A stretch of 64,000 nucleotides of DNA from Tillus elongatus (Eukaryota; Arthropoda; Insecta; Coleoptera; Cleridae), in the NCBI GenBank assembly GCA_964006375.1, contig OZ023265.1:165504118-165568117 (forward strand). The letters run 5' to 3'. Below are positions 37,741 to 48,745 of the stretch, one piece after another. The notes below the pieces were generated by a model. The model was not told where the DNA came from. It did not search any database and saw only the letters and a program-made list of their open reading frames with translations. Within the stretch, counting starts at the first letter, position 1. Each line of letters opens with the position of its first letter. Both the position numbers and the translations under genes were made by a program.

Positions 37741-38447
37741 AGTTATGACTGCACGGCTAGCTGATAACTGAAACTTTCTGTTCAATATCTGTTTTTAAGA
37801 CGAGATTACGTTTTTATTAAACTCTACAGTCAATCGTCATAATTGTCGTTATTGGGCAGATAATAATCCAAGAAATGTTCACGAAGTCCACACTCAAACT
37901 CCACAGAAATTGAATGTCTGGACTGGCATTTTTGGAGACCGTTTAATTGGACCAATTTTTCTTGCTGGCAATTTGAGTGGCGAAACGTATTTGGAGTTAC
38001 CAGAAGTTATCGTTTACCCTCTACTAATTGACATTGAACAAAATGATGATCGCTATCAAGAAAATCAATTAGTGTTACAACAAGATGGAGCTCCTCCGCA
38101 TTTTTCACAACGTGTTAGGGAGTTTTTGAACAGAGAGTTTTCAGAATAATGGATTGAGCGTAGAGGTGATATAGAGTTAATAATTTTTAAACGAGTTAAT
38201 AAAACTTCCAAAAAAAATAGTGTGCTGAATTCAGAAAAGAAAGAGCTTTCAAATGATGTAACACTGGACTTATGTTCCCTATTTATAATATAAGGGTTGT
38301 TATCACCACCCTTAAGGGGTTGATGTGACAAACATCAGTTTTATGTCAAAACATGTCCCCCTCAATATTAAGATTAACGTATTTCAGCGTTTCTTAGAAA
38401 AAAAAATTCTCTGGAATCAAAGCGGTCTGTTTCGTTTTCAATGCGCC

Positions 38448-38451
<4 letters not shown>
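37741..38451 (+). mobile_element. Rosa-like element 2, 5'-truncated and internally deleted copy
   Basis: It matches 60746-61731: tgactgcacggctagctgat, the transposase piece MNVWTGIFGDRLIGPIFLAG and LVLQQDGAPPHFSQRVREFL, then WIERRGDIE. After that it jumps to the 3' region and the right inverted repeat (38302-38451). About 280 bp with the SPDLTPLD motif are deleted. The terminal CCTG is replaced by the start of an (AT)n tract. Confidence 0.87.
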
Positions 38452-38528
<77 letters not shown>

Positions 38529-38537
38529 GTATGTATG
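38452..38537. repeat. (AT)n-(GTAT)n microsatellite
   Basis: About 35 AT units followed by GTAT units, joined directly to the transposon end. Confidence 0.97.
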
Positions 38538-38700
38538 TTTCACACCGATAACTCGAAAACTAATAGGCGGATTTTGATAACATTTTCTGAGCCCCTTTAT
38601 TTTAGAAGTCGCCTGGATAAGTCGCGATTTGAAACGTCAAAATTGGCAATACTTAGGAAAAGAACCTGAAACAAATACGGATTATGTAAATAAAATGTCG
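38538..38700 (+). repeat. Family X fragment
   Basis: It has cacaccgataactcgaaaac, aggcggattttgataacatt and gcgatttgaaacgtcaaaat, joined out of the usual order, indicating an internal deletion. Confidence 0.55.
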
Positions 38701-39120
38701 CGACTTAACGTCACGGTTAAGACGTTTGAATTTTAAAAACAATTTATTTAATACTTTGAAGAATCAATACTTAATTATTTAGTTACTGAATAATATAATA
38801 TACTAAAAATAAGACGATCAACCTACATGTGATCTAATGTCTATGCCCTCGGTGTGCTAATGACTAACTCGGAACAAGAATGAACGGTTCTACCTCTGTG
38901 AGTAGCCTCTTTATAGTCTTCCCTCCAGGCGTGGCACTATTGTCTCTGGATAAACAAGGAATCTGCTGATGTAGATTCTCACAGTGATATTCCGTTCTAC
39001 TTGCACTTTGAACCTGCAAAGTTCTTGGCTCCGTTAAGACGACGGCTGACTCAGCGGTTCTTACCGTGGGAAGGCGACATTGTATTATAACGGGCCATTG
39101 TTTGGGCTCCATTTATCTCG
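38700..39120 (-). other. Unclassified insertion, possibly a solo LTR
   Basis: This non-X block interrupts family X. On the minus strand it has GC-moderate sequence, a TATA-like ctataaag at about 38918, and AATAAA at about 38748. The arrangement would suit a solo LTR, but no target duplication was found. An 82-codon minus-strand ORF (38864-39112) has no known domain. Confidence 0.3.
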
Positions 39121-39620
39121 CGAGAAGAGGGTTCTGCAAACCCTTAATGAATTGAATTTAGCTCTGGAATTTTAACAAGATTTCTTTCAATGAGCGCAAG
39201 CTAGGCCCCCTAGAATCCACATCCGGGTTTAGTTTCAGGTTTTATCTGTTTACATATATACAGGTTAACGCATTTCTACGGTAAAGCTCAATATAATTGT
39301 TATTATACAAGATACGAGAAAAAGTTGTTTACGTTAATTATAGGGTGTCTTGTAATTGGAATTCACTTCCGTAACGCACTTGCTGCGTCGAGAACTTTTT
39401 ACAAATTGGAAGGTACCTGCCAAATTTATAACTTTACCTCGCTTAAATGCGTTCTTTGGCTACCCAATCAAACTAGTCTTTCCGAAAAAAAAGTTTATTC
39501 TTAAAACAAATTTGTATTTCCGAAACAATTATGAAAGTGTTATTTGCCGTGATTTAAACTATTTATCATGAAAATTTACTAGCAATTACTACGCAGTTGC
39601 TGCGTCCAGACATTTTGAAA
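39120..39620 (-). repeat. Family X pieces with two ACGCAGC-type ends
   Basis: It has caatgagcgcaagctaggcc, gtaaagctcaatata and ttatagggtgtct, and two terminus motifs, aacgcacttgctgcgtcgag (about 39372) and ttgctgcgtccagac (about 39598). Confidence 0.6.
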
Positions 39621-40902
39621 TATCCTGTCGAACAATTTTTATTAGATATAATACTGGTAACACAATATTCGAATGAAACCAAGTATTTTCAATCTCTACA
39701 TCCGCGATTTTTTCCGTTCTACTTTTATAAAAAGTACGTATTATTCCCTGCCGCCGCAAGCGCCGATAATTTAATTTTAGGAAATCAGATATTCCTATAG
39801 AAGATAGCAGATCTATAACTCAACACCTTGAAATTTATATTTGTTCTGTGTTCAGTACGCACGAAAGCTTACAGATATTTACTACATTACGTACAAATTA
39901 CCTCCATTTTGTAGTTACTTTAATATAATTCAGAGAAAACTAAGGGTGTTTTTTTGTCTCTCAGTCTAATATCTCACCTAATTTACGAGTTTACACTGTT
40001 GAATTTCCTTTCCAGAGAACAAGTGAATTTTGTCCTCGATGAAATTAAGAAAGTTAACGAGCTGAAAATTTATGGGGCTTCCGTAGGCATGTGTCGCAAT
40101 GATAAATAGAAGCGAATGTAGTTGGAGCCGGTTAACAACGTTAATGAAACGACCTTATTAGAAAACTTGAGCCAATTAAGGTGAACTTAACGGGGCGGCA
40201 AGGCACTCTAACATCTCAGATATCATTTATAGACTACACTCTTGTGATGGTTTAACGGGTCACAAGAATATCATTATGTCTGATTTTAATAACTTTATAA
40301 TATCTAATATGACTACTGTAAAGTGTATAATTGTGAGAGAAAGGGAGAGAAAGAGCGAGAGAGCGTGATAGGATTTAAAGAAACAATCTGGTTTCAGGGC
40401 TGTCTAAATAAAACATCCCCCCACACATTTTTGTATCAGTTTCAATTGTAATTCTTTAAAGGTTGCGTTGTTTTTATTTACAAACACTTATAAGATTACA
40501 TGAAAAAGATCGTAATATTTTGATAGCTACCAAAGTTATATTCAGTGACTTTATGTATGTTTCAATAATCCTGGTGATAAAATAAAGACTATTTCAGGAA
40601 TTCTATATTTTCAATTTTAAACCCCACGTTGCGATGTAATTGAAAGTTGAGTTGAAATTATAAGCGACACGTTCTTAGTTCAAATCAATAATCATTTAAT
40701 CGCTTACACGTTGAACTCTCCTAATTATCAATAAGGACTAAACAAACTAGAACCGTCGACAATCATCCACTTGAGATTTTCAATTAACACTGCAGAGGTC
40801 GTTAGATTCGTTGCCTTCAAAATGCACAGAAATATAATGTGTAAGAAGCTTGGTTTTTCGATGACTAGGAGAAAATTAGCTAGCACATTTACATTTACTT
40901 TT
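39620..40902. other. Apparently unique DNA, no gene seen
   Basis: It has a purine-rich GAGA stretch at 40333-40372 (gagagaaagggagagaaaga). No credible ORF. Confidence 0.35.
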
Positions 40903-41226
40903 TTTATATCAACAACACACCACGAAGGCTCACAGCCTAAATACTATCGTACCGTGGGTGTCGACAAGGAGTAAAGAGGCAACTTGTTAATTCTGGACTT
41001 GAAGGTTTGAATATTCGGAGGAGAAGGAAAAACAGGTTTCGGCAAGGAATTCCACAACTTGGCAGTCCTCGGGACAAAAGAGCGGGCATAACAAGATGTT
41101 CTATGTCTGGTGACCTGGACAGTAAAAGGGTGCATTCGCTCTGTTCTCCTGGTAGATCTGTTGGGGGCAGCAGGTGGAGGAACTATGCAAGAAAGCTCCT
41201 CTGAGCAGTGCCCGTGCAGATATGTA

Positions 41227-41266
<40 letters not shown>

Positions 41267-43999
41267 CACCAACGGCACGTCGGTGGGCAAGGGATGGCAG
41301 CCTTTGGGTGAAAGTAGGGTAACCGATGAGACGTATAGCTCTCTTCTAAATGGAGTCCAGGATAGCGAGTGTAGAAGCGGCAGCGGCACCCCAGATATAA
41401 GAACAGTATTCGAGGCTTGGCCTTATTTGTGAAGTATATAAGGTATAGGTAAAAAGTATTTACGAGCCTGAAAGAGGAAATCTAATTTCTTAGCAGCCGC
41501 TTATGCAATTGATGCGACATGTTGATGTCAATTGAGAATTTGATCCACAGAAATGCCAACAAGTGAAAAGGACTCATTACTTTAAATAACCTGGTTGTTC
41601 ATTGTGATGGGTCTGGGATGGTGTATCTCTTATGAGATAAAAAGCAAGACTAAAATTTGGTGAAGTTGAATTGTACAAGATTCCTACTTCCCCAGTCTAA
41701 TAAGTTTTGGAGATCCACAGAGACAGAACCCTCCATGAGTCTGCGATCCTCATCTAATTGGGCTAAAGAGACAAGCTTAGAATATTGTACATTTGAGTGG
41801 AGGGTGCTGTCATCCGCGTAAGTGTGAACTGGGTTGGATGTGCTAGAGAGGAAGTCATTGATGTGAAAAAGAAATAAAGTAGGGGCTAAAGCTGAACCTT
41901 GAGGAACTCCTGCATTAACTGGATACAGTTTAAAGGAATGGCCATCCACGACAACAGAAATGCTCCGGTTGGAGTAGAAATTTGCTGTCCAGGTACAGAG
42001 TTTTAGTGCTAGGGCCATAGGCCGGGAGTTTATTAAACAGCGCTATGTGCCAGACCAGGCCGAATACTTTGGATATTACTAGAGCGGCAGTCTGGGATTC
42101 ACCGTGTAGTTCCATAGACTTGTTCCAAGAATGGGTGACAAAGGAAAGGAGGTCGGCAGTTCATCTGCGCTGACGGAATCCTTACTGCCTGTCGTGGATT
42201 ACACTGTGTTTTCCAAGAAATTTTAGTAATTCGGTGTTTATATACTTTTCCATCACTTTAGAGACGACTAAAAGGAGAGAAATAGGCCTGTAGTTGCTAG
42301 GAAGTGCTTTGGATCCTTTCTGGGGACGGGTTGTACTCGAGCAGTTTTACAGTTACTAGGGAATATGCCGCTATTGTAAGATGTTTGAAACAGACGTTTC
42401 AGGACAGGAACAAGTTCTGGTGTGCATTTTTTGAGAACAATTGCTGGGATCTCGTCAAGGCCAGAGGCTTTTCTGGTATTAAGAGAAGAGAGCATCTTTC
42501 GTACATTTTTAGTTTTGAAAATGATATCCGTTATTTTATGCGCGACATTGGGGATTGTTGGTGGTTGAACATTCGGGGGTGGGTTGAGAGTAGAATTGCC
42601 GGCGAACAACAAAGCAAAAAGTTCAGCCTTGCCCAGGGTGTTAGAAACAAATTCATCCCCTGAAATACAAGAGGTGGGAACGTGCTCTTGCAGAAATTAT
42701 TGCCAATATATTTAGCAGGAGTCCAGAAGGTTTTCTGCCGTTGGAGCTTGAGAGAACTTTGTTTTTGTTGTGGTTATTAAACGAGATTTTTGCCTCAGAA
42801 AGAATGCGGACATAACGGTTTCTTGCGTCGTTAAATGCTTGACGGTTTTTTGACTGGGATTGTGTAGAAGCGTTTTGTAAGCTTTGACCTTCTCAAGTCT
42901 GGACTTGTCACAAGATTTAGAGAACCAGGGCTTTTGAGGGGCTGAAGAGGTTTTCTGTGTACGTGGAATAAATAATTCCTTGCCAGCTTGGATGATTTCG
43001 GTGACGTTTTATGAGATATCAGAGGAGTCAGGATGAGAGAAGCAGAGAGAAGCCCTTAGAAATGAGGAAACGTAATGCCGCATTTCGCCCTAGTTCACGA
43101 TGTTGTAGTGCCAAATGATACGTGGGTGTGATGACTGTGTGACCTTGGGTTGCATTGCGCAGGAAGCAGTGACCATGCCGTGGTCTGAGCGACCAAGTGG
43201 GGCGGTGACTGATGCCTTATAGTATTCAGGTTTTGTAGTAAGAAGGAGGTCCAAGGGATTTGAGCTGTGTGTTGGGATGCGAGGAAAGTAAGTAGGTTTC
43301 TGAACCATATTTGCTAAAGAATTGCTGACTGCGAAGGCATCCGTTGCCTTCCCTTGTGGATCGGTTTTGGAAGATCCTAGCCATTTCTTATTATGGACAT
43401 CGAAGTCGCCAAGAATAGTGACCTTGATGGAAGGATATTCAGAAATCAGATGGTCGGTTTTTTTCACAAAGGTAGTTGAAGAGCTGGACAAATTTATTGT
43501 CAGAAGGTGACCGGTAAATGCAACAGATGAATTGAGTTGCAGCGCTGAGAGAGAGTTTCATTCAAAATATGCCTTTTCTTCCAGCTTCCAAATTGGGGAG
43601 TCTGGTGCAGGGTAGATTGCTACGGACGTATGCGCACACGCCTCCATGCAATCTAAAGGAAGTAAGGAGCTTATACCCCGGGAAATTAAGGTGATTAGTG
43701 GCTGTTTTGGCACTGATTTGGGTATCTATGAGGAAGAGGAGTTGGGGCCTATTAGTCTGGAGGAAATGGTGGACGGAGTTCAGGTTAGAATTAAGGCCAC
43801 ATATATTCGAGAAGCGTATGTTAAATCTTGAAGCCGGCGCCCACTGCCCACCCCTCTCCCGGAGATCCGAATGGAGGGGTATTTTATCTCCGGAATCTTT
43901 TGTACATGGAGAAGCCATCATCATTTTTGTTTATAAGGAAAACCGACTCATACACCAGAACCGGAAACGTCCAGTGGGACTTTACCGGCCTCTTGATGT
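40903..43999 (-). mobile_element. LINE copy E (jockey/CR1-like), near full length, frameshifted
   Basis: The minus strand starts at about 43999 with acatcaagaggccggtaaag and encodes: endonuclease (SNICGLNSNLNSVHHFLQ, LFLIDTQISAKTATNHLNF, VTILGDFDVHNKKWLGSS, NPLDLLLTTKPEYY, LGRSDHGMV), linker, RT fingers (RKMLSSLNTRKASGLDEIPA), motif B (VPQGSALAPTLFLFHIND), motif C (TYADDSTLHSN intact), thumb, and the C-terminal HPFTVQVTRHRTSCYARSF. At least six frameshifts. A (GA)n run at 41229-41262 is expanded within the coding region. Length about 3.1 kb, in opposite orientation to LINE D. Confidence 0.93.
41229..41262. repeat. (GA)n expansion inside LINE E
   Basis: About 17 GA units where other copies have 4-8. 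It encodes an extra Ser-Leu run in the minus-strand frame. Confidence 0.93.
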
Positions 44000-44489
44000 A
44001 CGATGTGGTACCTCCTCGTGCGTGAAAAAAATCCTATACTATCACGTAAAGAAAAAGTCCACTACCACCTACACTTTATCTTGCAAAAATTTTTGTTGGT
44101 ATCACATAGTTAGAAACACAACGCTTCAACAAAAAAAAAAAAACTTGCCTAAACCGCACAAACATTTACTGAGTATTGTATTTATATATAATGTCACAGT
44201 GACAACTTGCAATTTTAGGTCCTAAAATGTTTGAAAGTATTTATAAACTAAAGTTGAAAGAAAACTATTTTGGAATGTAAAATGGTTGAGAAGTTCAAAG
44301 GATGTAGAGGAAATATTTAAGGTGCTAACAACTGAAGATTCGTTGAATAAATTGTAAATTTGTAATACCGAAATTTTATAGCAAGAAATGTCAGTGTCCA
44401 TAGGATTTTGATATGTTTCAGTTTAATATTTTACCCAAATCGCATCAAGTGCAGTCACAACTTCTATGTAAGATGCACTGTATAATGCA
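44000..44489. other. Intergenic, nothing recognised
   Basis: No credible ORF or repeat. It borders the 5' end of LINE E. Confidence 0.35.
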
Positions 44490-44664
<175 letters not shown>

Positions 44665-45525
44665 TAAAAATATCTAGTTTTAGTGTAAAGTTGAAAAATA
44701 ATATACATTTACTTTTAAAGATCACTGTAATTGTGTTAAAATGTTTAAATATCTAAGGGGTGTGTGGATAGGATAAAAATGTAACTCCTACTGGAGAAAA
44801 AACTTTCATACAATTTCTTTTATAAAAACACTTTTCATCTTCAGGTAAAGTTCTTAATGAAACATGAAAAATCTGTTAAAAGAAGAAAATATATGTGAAT
44901 ATTTATTATAGACAAATGTGATTTATGATTTTGAGTAACAAACTTTTTCATTTAATTAATTCTCCATCCATAATTCGCTATAAATGTTGGGCGTTTACAA
45001 TGTAATGTTGATTTTAATTTGATTTAATGATAATTATTATCATAGTGCATTTAGAGAGAAGGAAGATGAATATAACAACAATAGGAAGCAGAACGGTGAT
45101 ATTATGAGTTGTGTGTGAGTGTTGGTGTGTAGTTTGGCGAAGGAATTAATAGAGTCGAATGGTTTCCGAGCAAAAGGCAATAAATCTGCGCCCTCTAATC
45201 GGATTTAAATGTTAACCGGAATAAAGCGGGGGCGGATGGTGTATGTGCCACCAATCGTTATACCTAGACACACCGGCTGACTGCTACCCGGCTCTAATTA
45301 CAACTACCTCTATGTGCTCTTTATTCAATACTAAATTGTACTGTTGAAAACCAACTGGCAAACCTATACGGAATACATAATAGTTCTAATATTGTCTAAA
45401 ATTACGATTATAAATATTTTAAAGTCACTAATTGAACATTGAAATATATTTATGATTTCACAATTACACATCAAGGCAATTTTAAATATATTTGTTGCTG
45501 AATCATACATCTATAGCTTTTTAGT
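44665..45525. other. Apparently unique DNA, no gene seen
   Basis: 45130-45300 is somewhat richer in G+C (aataaagcgggggcggatgg, acaccggctgactgctaccc) but has no ORF. Confidence 0.35.
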
Positions 45526-45647
45526 GAATTTTCTTTAAAAAAAATTCACTATTGAGGAGTTCCCGACTTTTGAAGTTTAAAAAAATTTCTTCAAATAAGC
45601 GCTAATTGGGCCCCCTAGAACACATATCCGGGGTCACTTTGAATTTC

Positions 45648-45648
<1 letters not shown>
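45525..45648 (+). repeat. Family X flank
   Basis: It has aaattcactattgaggagtt, cttcaaataagcgctaattg and cctagaacacatatcc, the standard flank on one side of the family X AT tract. Confidence 0.6.

Positions 45649-45705
<57 letters not shown>
45649..45705. repeat. (AT)n microsatellite
   Basis: About 26 AT units next to the PLE-B 3' end. Confidence 0.96.
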
Positions 45706-45709
<4 letters not shown>

Positions 45710-46198
45710 TGATACATATTTGGTTCTCTGGTTGAACCGCGTCCAGAATTTATGAAAACTCGACGTTTCGGCTCCTGTTTTGGAGCCATTTTCAAGAGGT
45801 AAAGGAAATATGTAAGGACACTCTAAGGCCTCAATCAGCCTGCTCCTTAGAGTGGTGGACAAAGGTGGGTAAAGGAAATATGTAAGGACACTCTAAGGCC
45901 TCAATCTGCCTACTCCTTAGAGTGGTGGACAAAAGTGGGTAAAGGAAATATGTAAGGACACTCTAAGGCCTCAATCTGCCTACTCCTTAGAGCGGTGGAC
46001 AAAAGTGGGTTGGGTTGTTGTAGCTCGATTACGGGGCCTCAATCTGCCTAGTCCCCAAATCTCGCCGGAGATCGTCTGTGAGGTCTCAGTGTGTTCAACC
46101 CTGGGCCTCAGAGAGATCTGGCAGTTCGTTGCAAGTCTTATATATGTCGTTCCGTCTACCTGCTTCGTTATCAGTGAAAGTAGTGGGGTCACCGTAAA
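45706..46198 (-). repeat. PLE-B 3' untranslated and terminal region
   Basis: On the minus strand it follows the GIY-YIG stop. It contains a perfect GGCTCC-AAAACA-GGAGCC hairpin followed by GAAACGTCG (45795-45755), laid out like hammerhead stem II plus GAAA plus GUC but without CUGAnGA. The terminal gaaccgcgtccag motif is shared with 8170 and 28037. Three 70-bp tandem units lie inside. Confidence 0.7.
45798..46007. repeat. 70-bp tandem repeat, three copies
   Basis: Units start at 45798, 45868 and 45938 (ggtaaaggaaatatgtaagg, then cactctaaggcctcaatc). They are almost identical, so the expansion is recent. Confidence 0.95.
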
Positions 46199-47134
46199 TT
46201 AAGTGGTCACGGTACTTAGAGGATGAGGATGATGAAGAGGGTCACCGGCATTTGTTGAGGGAGATAATGGGACAATAAAATTGTCTGTGGAATTTATTTT
46301 CTTTTTGTGTGTTTGTAAAGAAGATATAATAGGTTTGCAAGTAGTCGGAAGGCGAAGATCATCATCTCTCTTATTTAAACAATCGGACCGTTTTTCAATC
46401 TCGATTGCTTCGCGGATAATTCTCGTTTGGAAGTTGTAAACCGGTGCCATTGTTTTGGCATTATCGAAGTCTATTTTGTGCCCTGTGTGAATATGATGCA
46501 TGGCCAGCGCCGATGAGGGGTCGGATTTTCTAACGGCGAGGGTGTGTTCATATATTCTGTTGTGGATGCGTCTATTTGTTTGTCCTATATAAGGTTGGGA
46601 ACAGTCGGAACAAGGAATTTCGTAAACTCCGTGGGATTCGTTTTGAATCGTATCCTTGGGAGTTTTTTATCAGATTTGAAAGTTTTTGCTCTGTTGTGAA
46701 TATGGTTTTGATACTATGGGTTCTAAAAATTCTGCTGATTTTGTCGGTGACACCTTTAATGTATGGTAAACACGCTGTGTGTTGTTGTGTGGACTCTGTT
46801 TGCTCTTGTTGTGGTGTAGTGGTTTGTTGTTGTGCGTTTCTAATGTTTCGTAGTATGTGATTTTTGTCGTATCCGTTTTCTAGCAATGTCTATCTTAAAA
46901 AGTTTAATTCTGTCTGTTTGTTGTTGTTGTCCGTTAGTCTAAGGGATCGTGTTACTAGTGTTCGAACCACGGTATTTAGTTGTGATGAGTAATGATGAGA
47001 TTGGGCGTTAAGATAACGATTAGTGTGGGTTGGTTTTCGGTTGACCGTGTAAGAAAATCTTCTGATTGGGTTTTTAGTGATGCGTACATCTAAGAAAGGC
47101 AACGAAAAATTATTTTCTATTTCCATGGTGAACC

Positions 47135-47137
<3 letters not shown>
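46199..47137 (-). pseudogene. PLE-B: Penelope-like RT C-terminus plus GIY-YIG domain
   Basis: The minus strand begins at about 47126 with MEIENNFSLPFLDVRITKN (the PLE segment after the RT catalytic motif), then SSQLNTVVRTLVTRSL, a frame change, GYDKNHILRNIRNAQQ, LPYIKGVTDKISRIFRTHSI, a second frame change near 46650, and then SHGVYEIPCSDC, QPYIGQTNRRIHNRIYEH, and the C-terminal IDFDNAKTMAP and REAIEIEKR. The GIY-YIG core (GVY..YIG, Arg, Glu) is complete. The RT catalytic part is missing beyond the AT tract at 47137. It is a different lineage from PLE-A. Confidence 0.88.

Positions 47138-47227
<90 letters not shown>
47137..47227. repeat. (AT)n microsatellite
   Basis: About 45 AT units, cutting off PLE-B on its upstream side. 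Confidence 0.97.
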
Positions 47228-47231
<4 letters not shown>

Positions 47232-47448
47232 ATAATGTGTGTGTATACAAATCCTAATATTTTTAAAATTGGTCCATAAGTAGAAATGGTTTTTTGAAAA
47301 CGCTATATTTTGTAAGTATCAAAGTAAATAGAATGGGACTTTACATGCGTCTGGAAATAGTGCAAATAAACATATGTTGTGAATTTTAAGTAATTTGGTA
47401 CACAATATTTAGAGTTTTTTCCAAATTTAAAATAAAATCCCAAAGACA
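47228..47448 (+). repeat. Family Z fragment
   Basis: It has gactttacatgcgtctggaa, ttgtgaattttaagtaattt, ggtacacaatatttagag and aaaataaaatcc, matching 4950-5045 and 48225-48310. Confidence 0.65.
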
Positions 47449-47507
47449 TAGTGATGCGTACATCTAAGAAAGGCAACGAAAAATTATTTTCTATTTCCAT
47501 GGTGAAC

Positions 47508-47510
<3 letters not shown>

Positions 47511-47567
<57 letters not shown>
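47511..47567. repeat. (AT)n microsatellite
   Basis: About 28 AT units after the duplicated PLE-B piece. Confidence 0.96.
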
Positions 47568-47568
<1 letters not shown>

Positions 47569-47968
47569 TTATATAAATTATATAACACTTGATGCAAAGT
47601 TGCAAAGTTATTCTAGTTACACTTCACAGCAAAATGTACTCTATTCATTTTCGTCACAGTGCCAAAAGGTATTTCAGTTCGAAAATGGTATGAATATTAT
47701 GTTACAAATGAAAAACTGAAAAAGAGGCAACCTTTGCATTTTACATATTTCGAAATTCTGAAAAATTATCTGTCAAATTAAGAATGTCCCATATGATGAG
47801 AACTTTAACGGTGACACTGTATTATATAGGATAATTTTGATCATACGGTTAGTTAACGACAGTCTTTGATGAAGACAACTTTGTTGTTGACATACTAGAG
47901 CATAACTCTGTTATTATTTTTTTGTTTAATTCTAAAATAGAGAGGTAACGTTGGTAGGACTTTGATGA

Positions 47969-47971
<3 letters not shown>
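47568..47971. other. Intergenic; ends in a family Z leader
   Basis: No ORF. 47938-47968 has the tagagaggtaacgttggta leader found also at 4612. Confidence 0.4.

Positions 47972-48055
<84 letters not shown>
47972..48055. repeat. (AT)n microsatellite
   Basis: About 42 AT units at the left edge of family Z. Confidence 0.97.
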
Positions 48056-48059
<4 letters not shown>

Positions 48060-48482
48060 GTATCTGAGCGACAGCTCGAAAAAAACTCAACTGAGTTGAA
48101 TGAAACTTGGCACATATATTCTTTGTGCAAAACCGCGGCCGAGTTCGTAAATCACTAATACGGGCATTTTTTCCCCCAAAATATACAAACATATTTTTGA
48201 AAGTATTAGAGTAATCGGAAGGAGACTTTATATCTGGCTAGAAATGGTTTAAAGAAACCTATGTTGTGAATTTTAAGTAACTTGGTTCACAAAATTTAGA
48301 GTTTTTCCAAATTAAAAGTAAAATATGAAAAACGTACGTCAAAACGACTTGGTGGTTAAAGTCCATTGCCTGGCAGAGAGAGTAGTTAACTACCGTGCGT
48401 AGATTGATTCATACAACAGGCATAAATTATACATCAACGGTACGTCAAACCATATAAATAACAGGCATAAAACATACTACCC
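48056..48482 (+). repeat. Dispersed family Z, copy 2
   Basis: Same phrase order as 4797-5215, with the right boundary catactacccga shared. The copies share about 400 bp with moderate divergence. Confidence 0.72.
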
Positions 48483-48489
48483 GAAGAGT

Positions 48490-48745
48490 AGGTATAGATG
48501 AAGAGTTCTGGGACCTCCACTTCCCCCACTTGGCCACTGCGCCGACGCGAAACGCCGGAGTGACGTCATAGTGACGTCACTGGACGGAGAGCTAATAGGG
48601 GCAAACCTGAGATGACGTAATCCAAAATGGCGTCCAAGATGGCCGATCGGAAGTGAAAAACGCGGGAAATTGAAATGTTTCAGCGACAGGTGGCACCACC
48701 TGTCAACGTAAGAGGGCCCGCTATTTTGGTGGTGTGGCGTAGGCA
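48490..48745. promoter_or_regulatory. CpG-containing promoter-like block
   Basis: This stretch packs motifs known from animal promoters: two full CRE sites TGACGTCA (48561 and 48572) and a half-type TGACGTAA (48613); YY1-like AAAATGGCG and AAGATGGCC (48624, 48636); an ETS-type CGGAAGTGA (48648); an E2F-type GCGGGAAA (48662); and an interrupted E-box palindrome ACAGGTGG/CCACCTGT (48686-48703). G+C and CpG are far above the surroundings. No first exon was recognised beside it, so it may be a promoter fragment or part of the adjoining repeat array. Confidence 0.45.

Larger units (their letters stand above)
47075..47511. repeat. Direct duplication: ~63-bp PLE-B piece repeated at 374 bp
   Basis: 47075-47137 and 47449-47511 (tagtgatgcgtacatctaag to tggtgaac.gaatat) differ by about one base, and each is followed by (AT)n. 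The second copy has lost all PLE context, so a segment including part of the AT tract was copied. Confidence 0.92.

Noticed and set aside
48530..48560. Additional hammerhead suggested by a gcgaaacgcc string
   Set aside because: No CUGAnGA core or stem II nearby.
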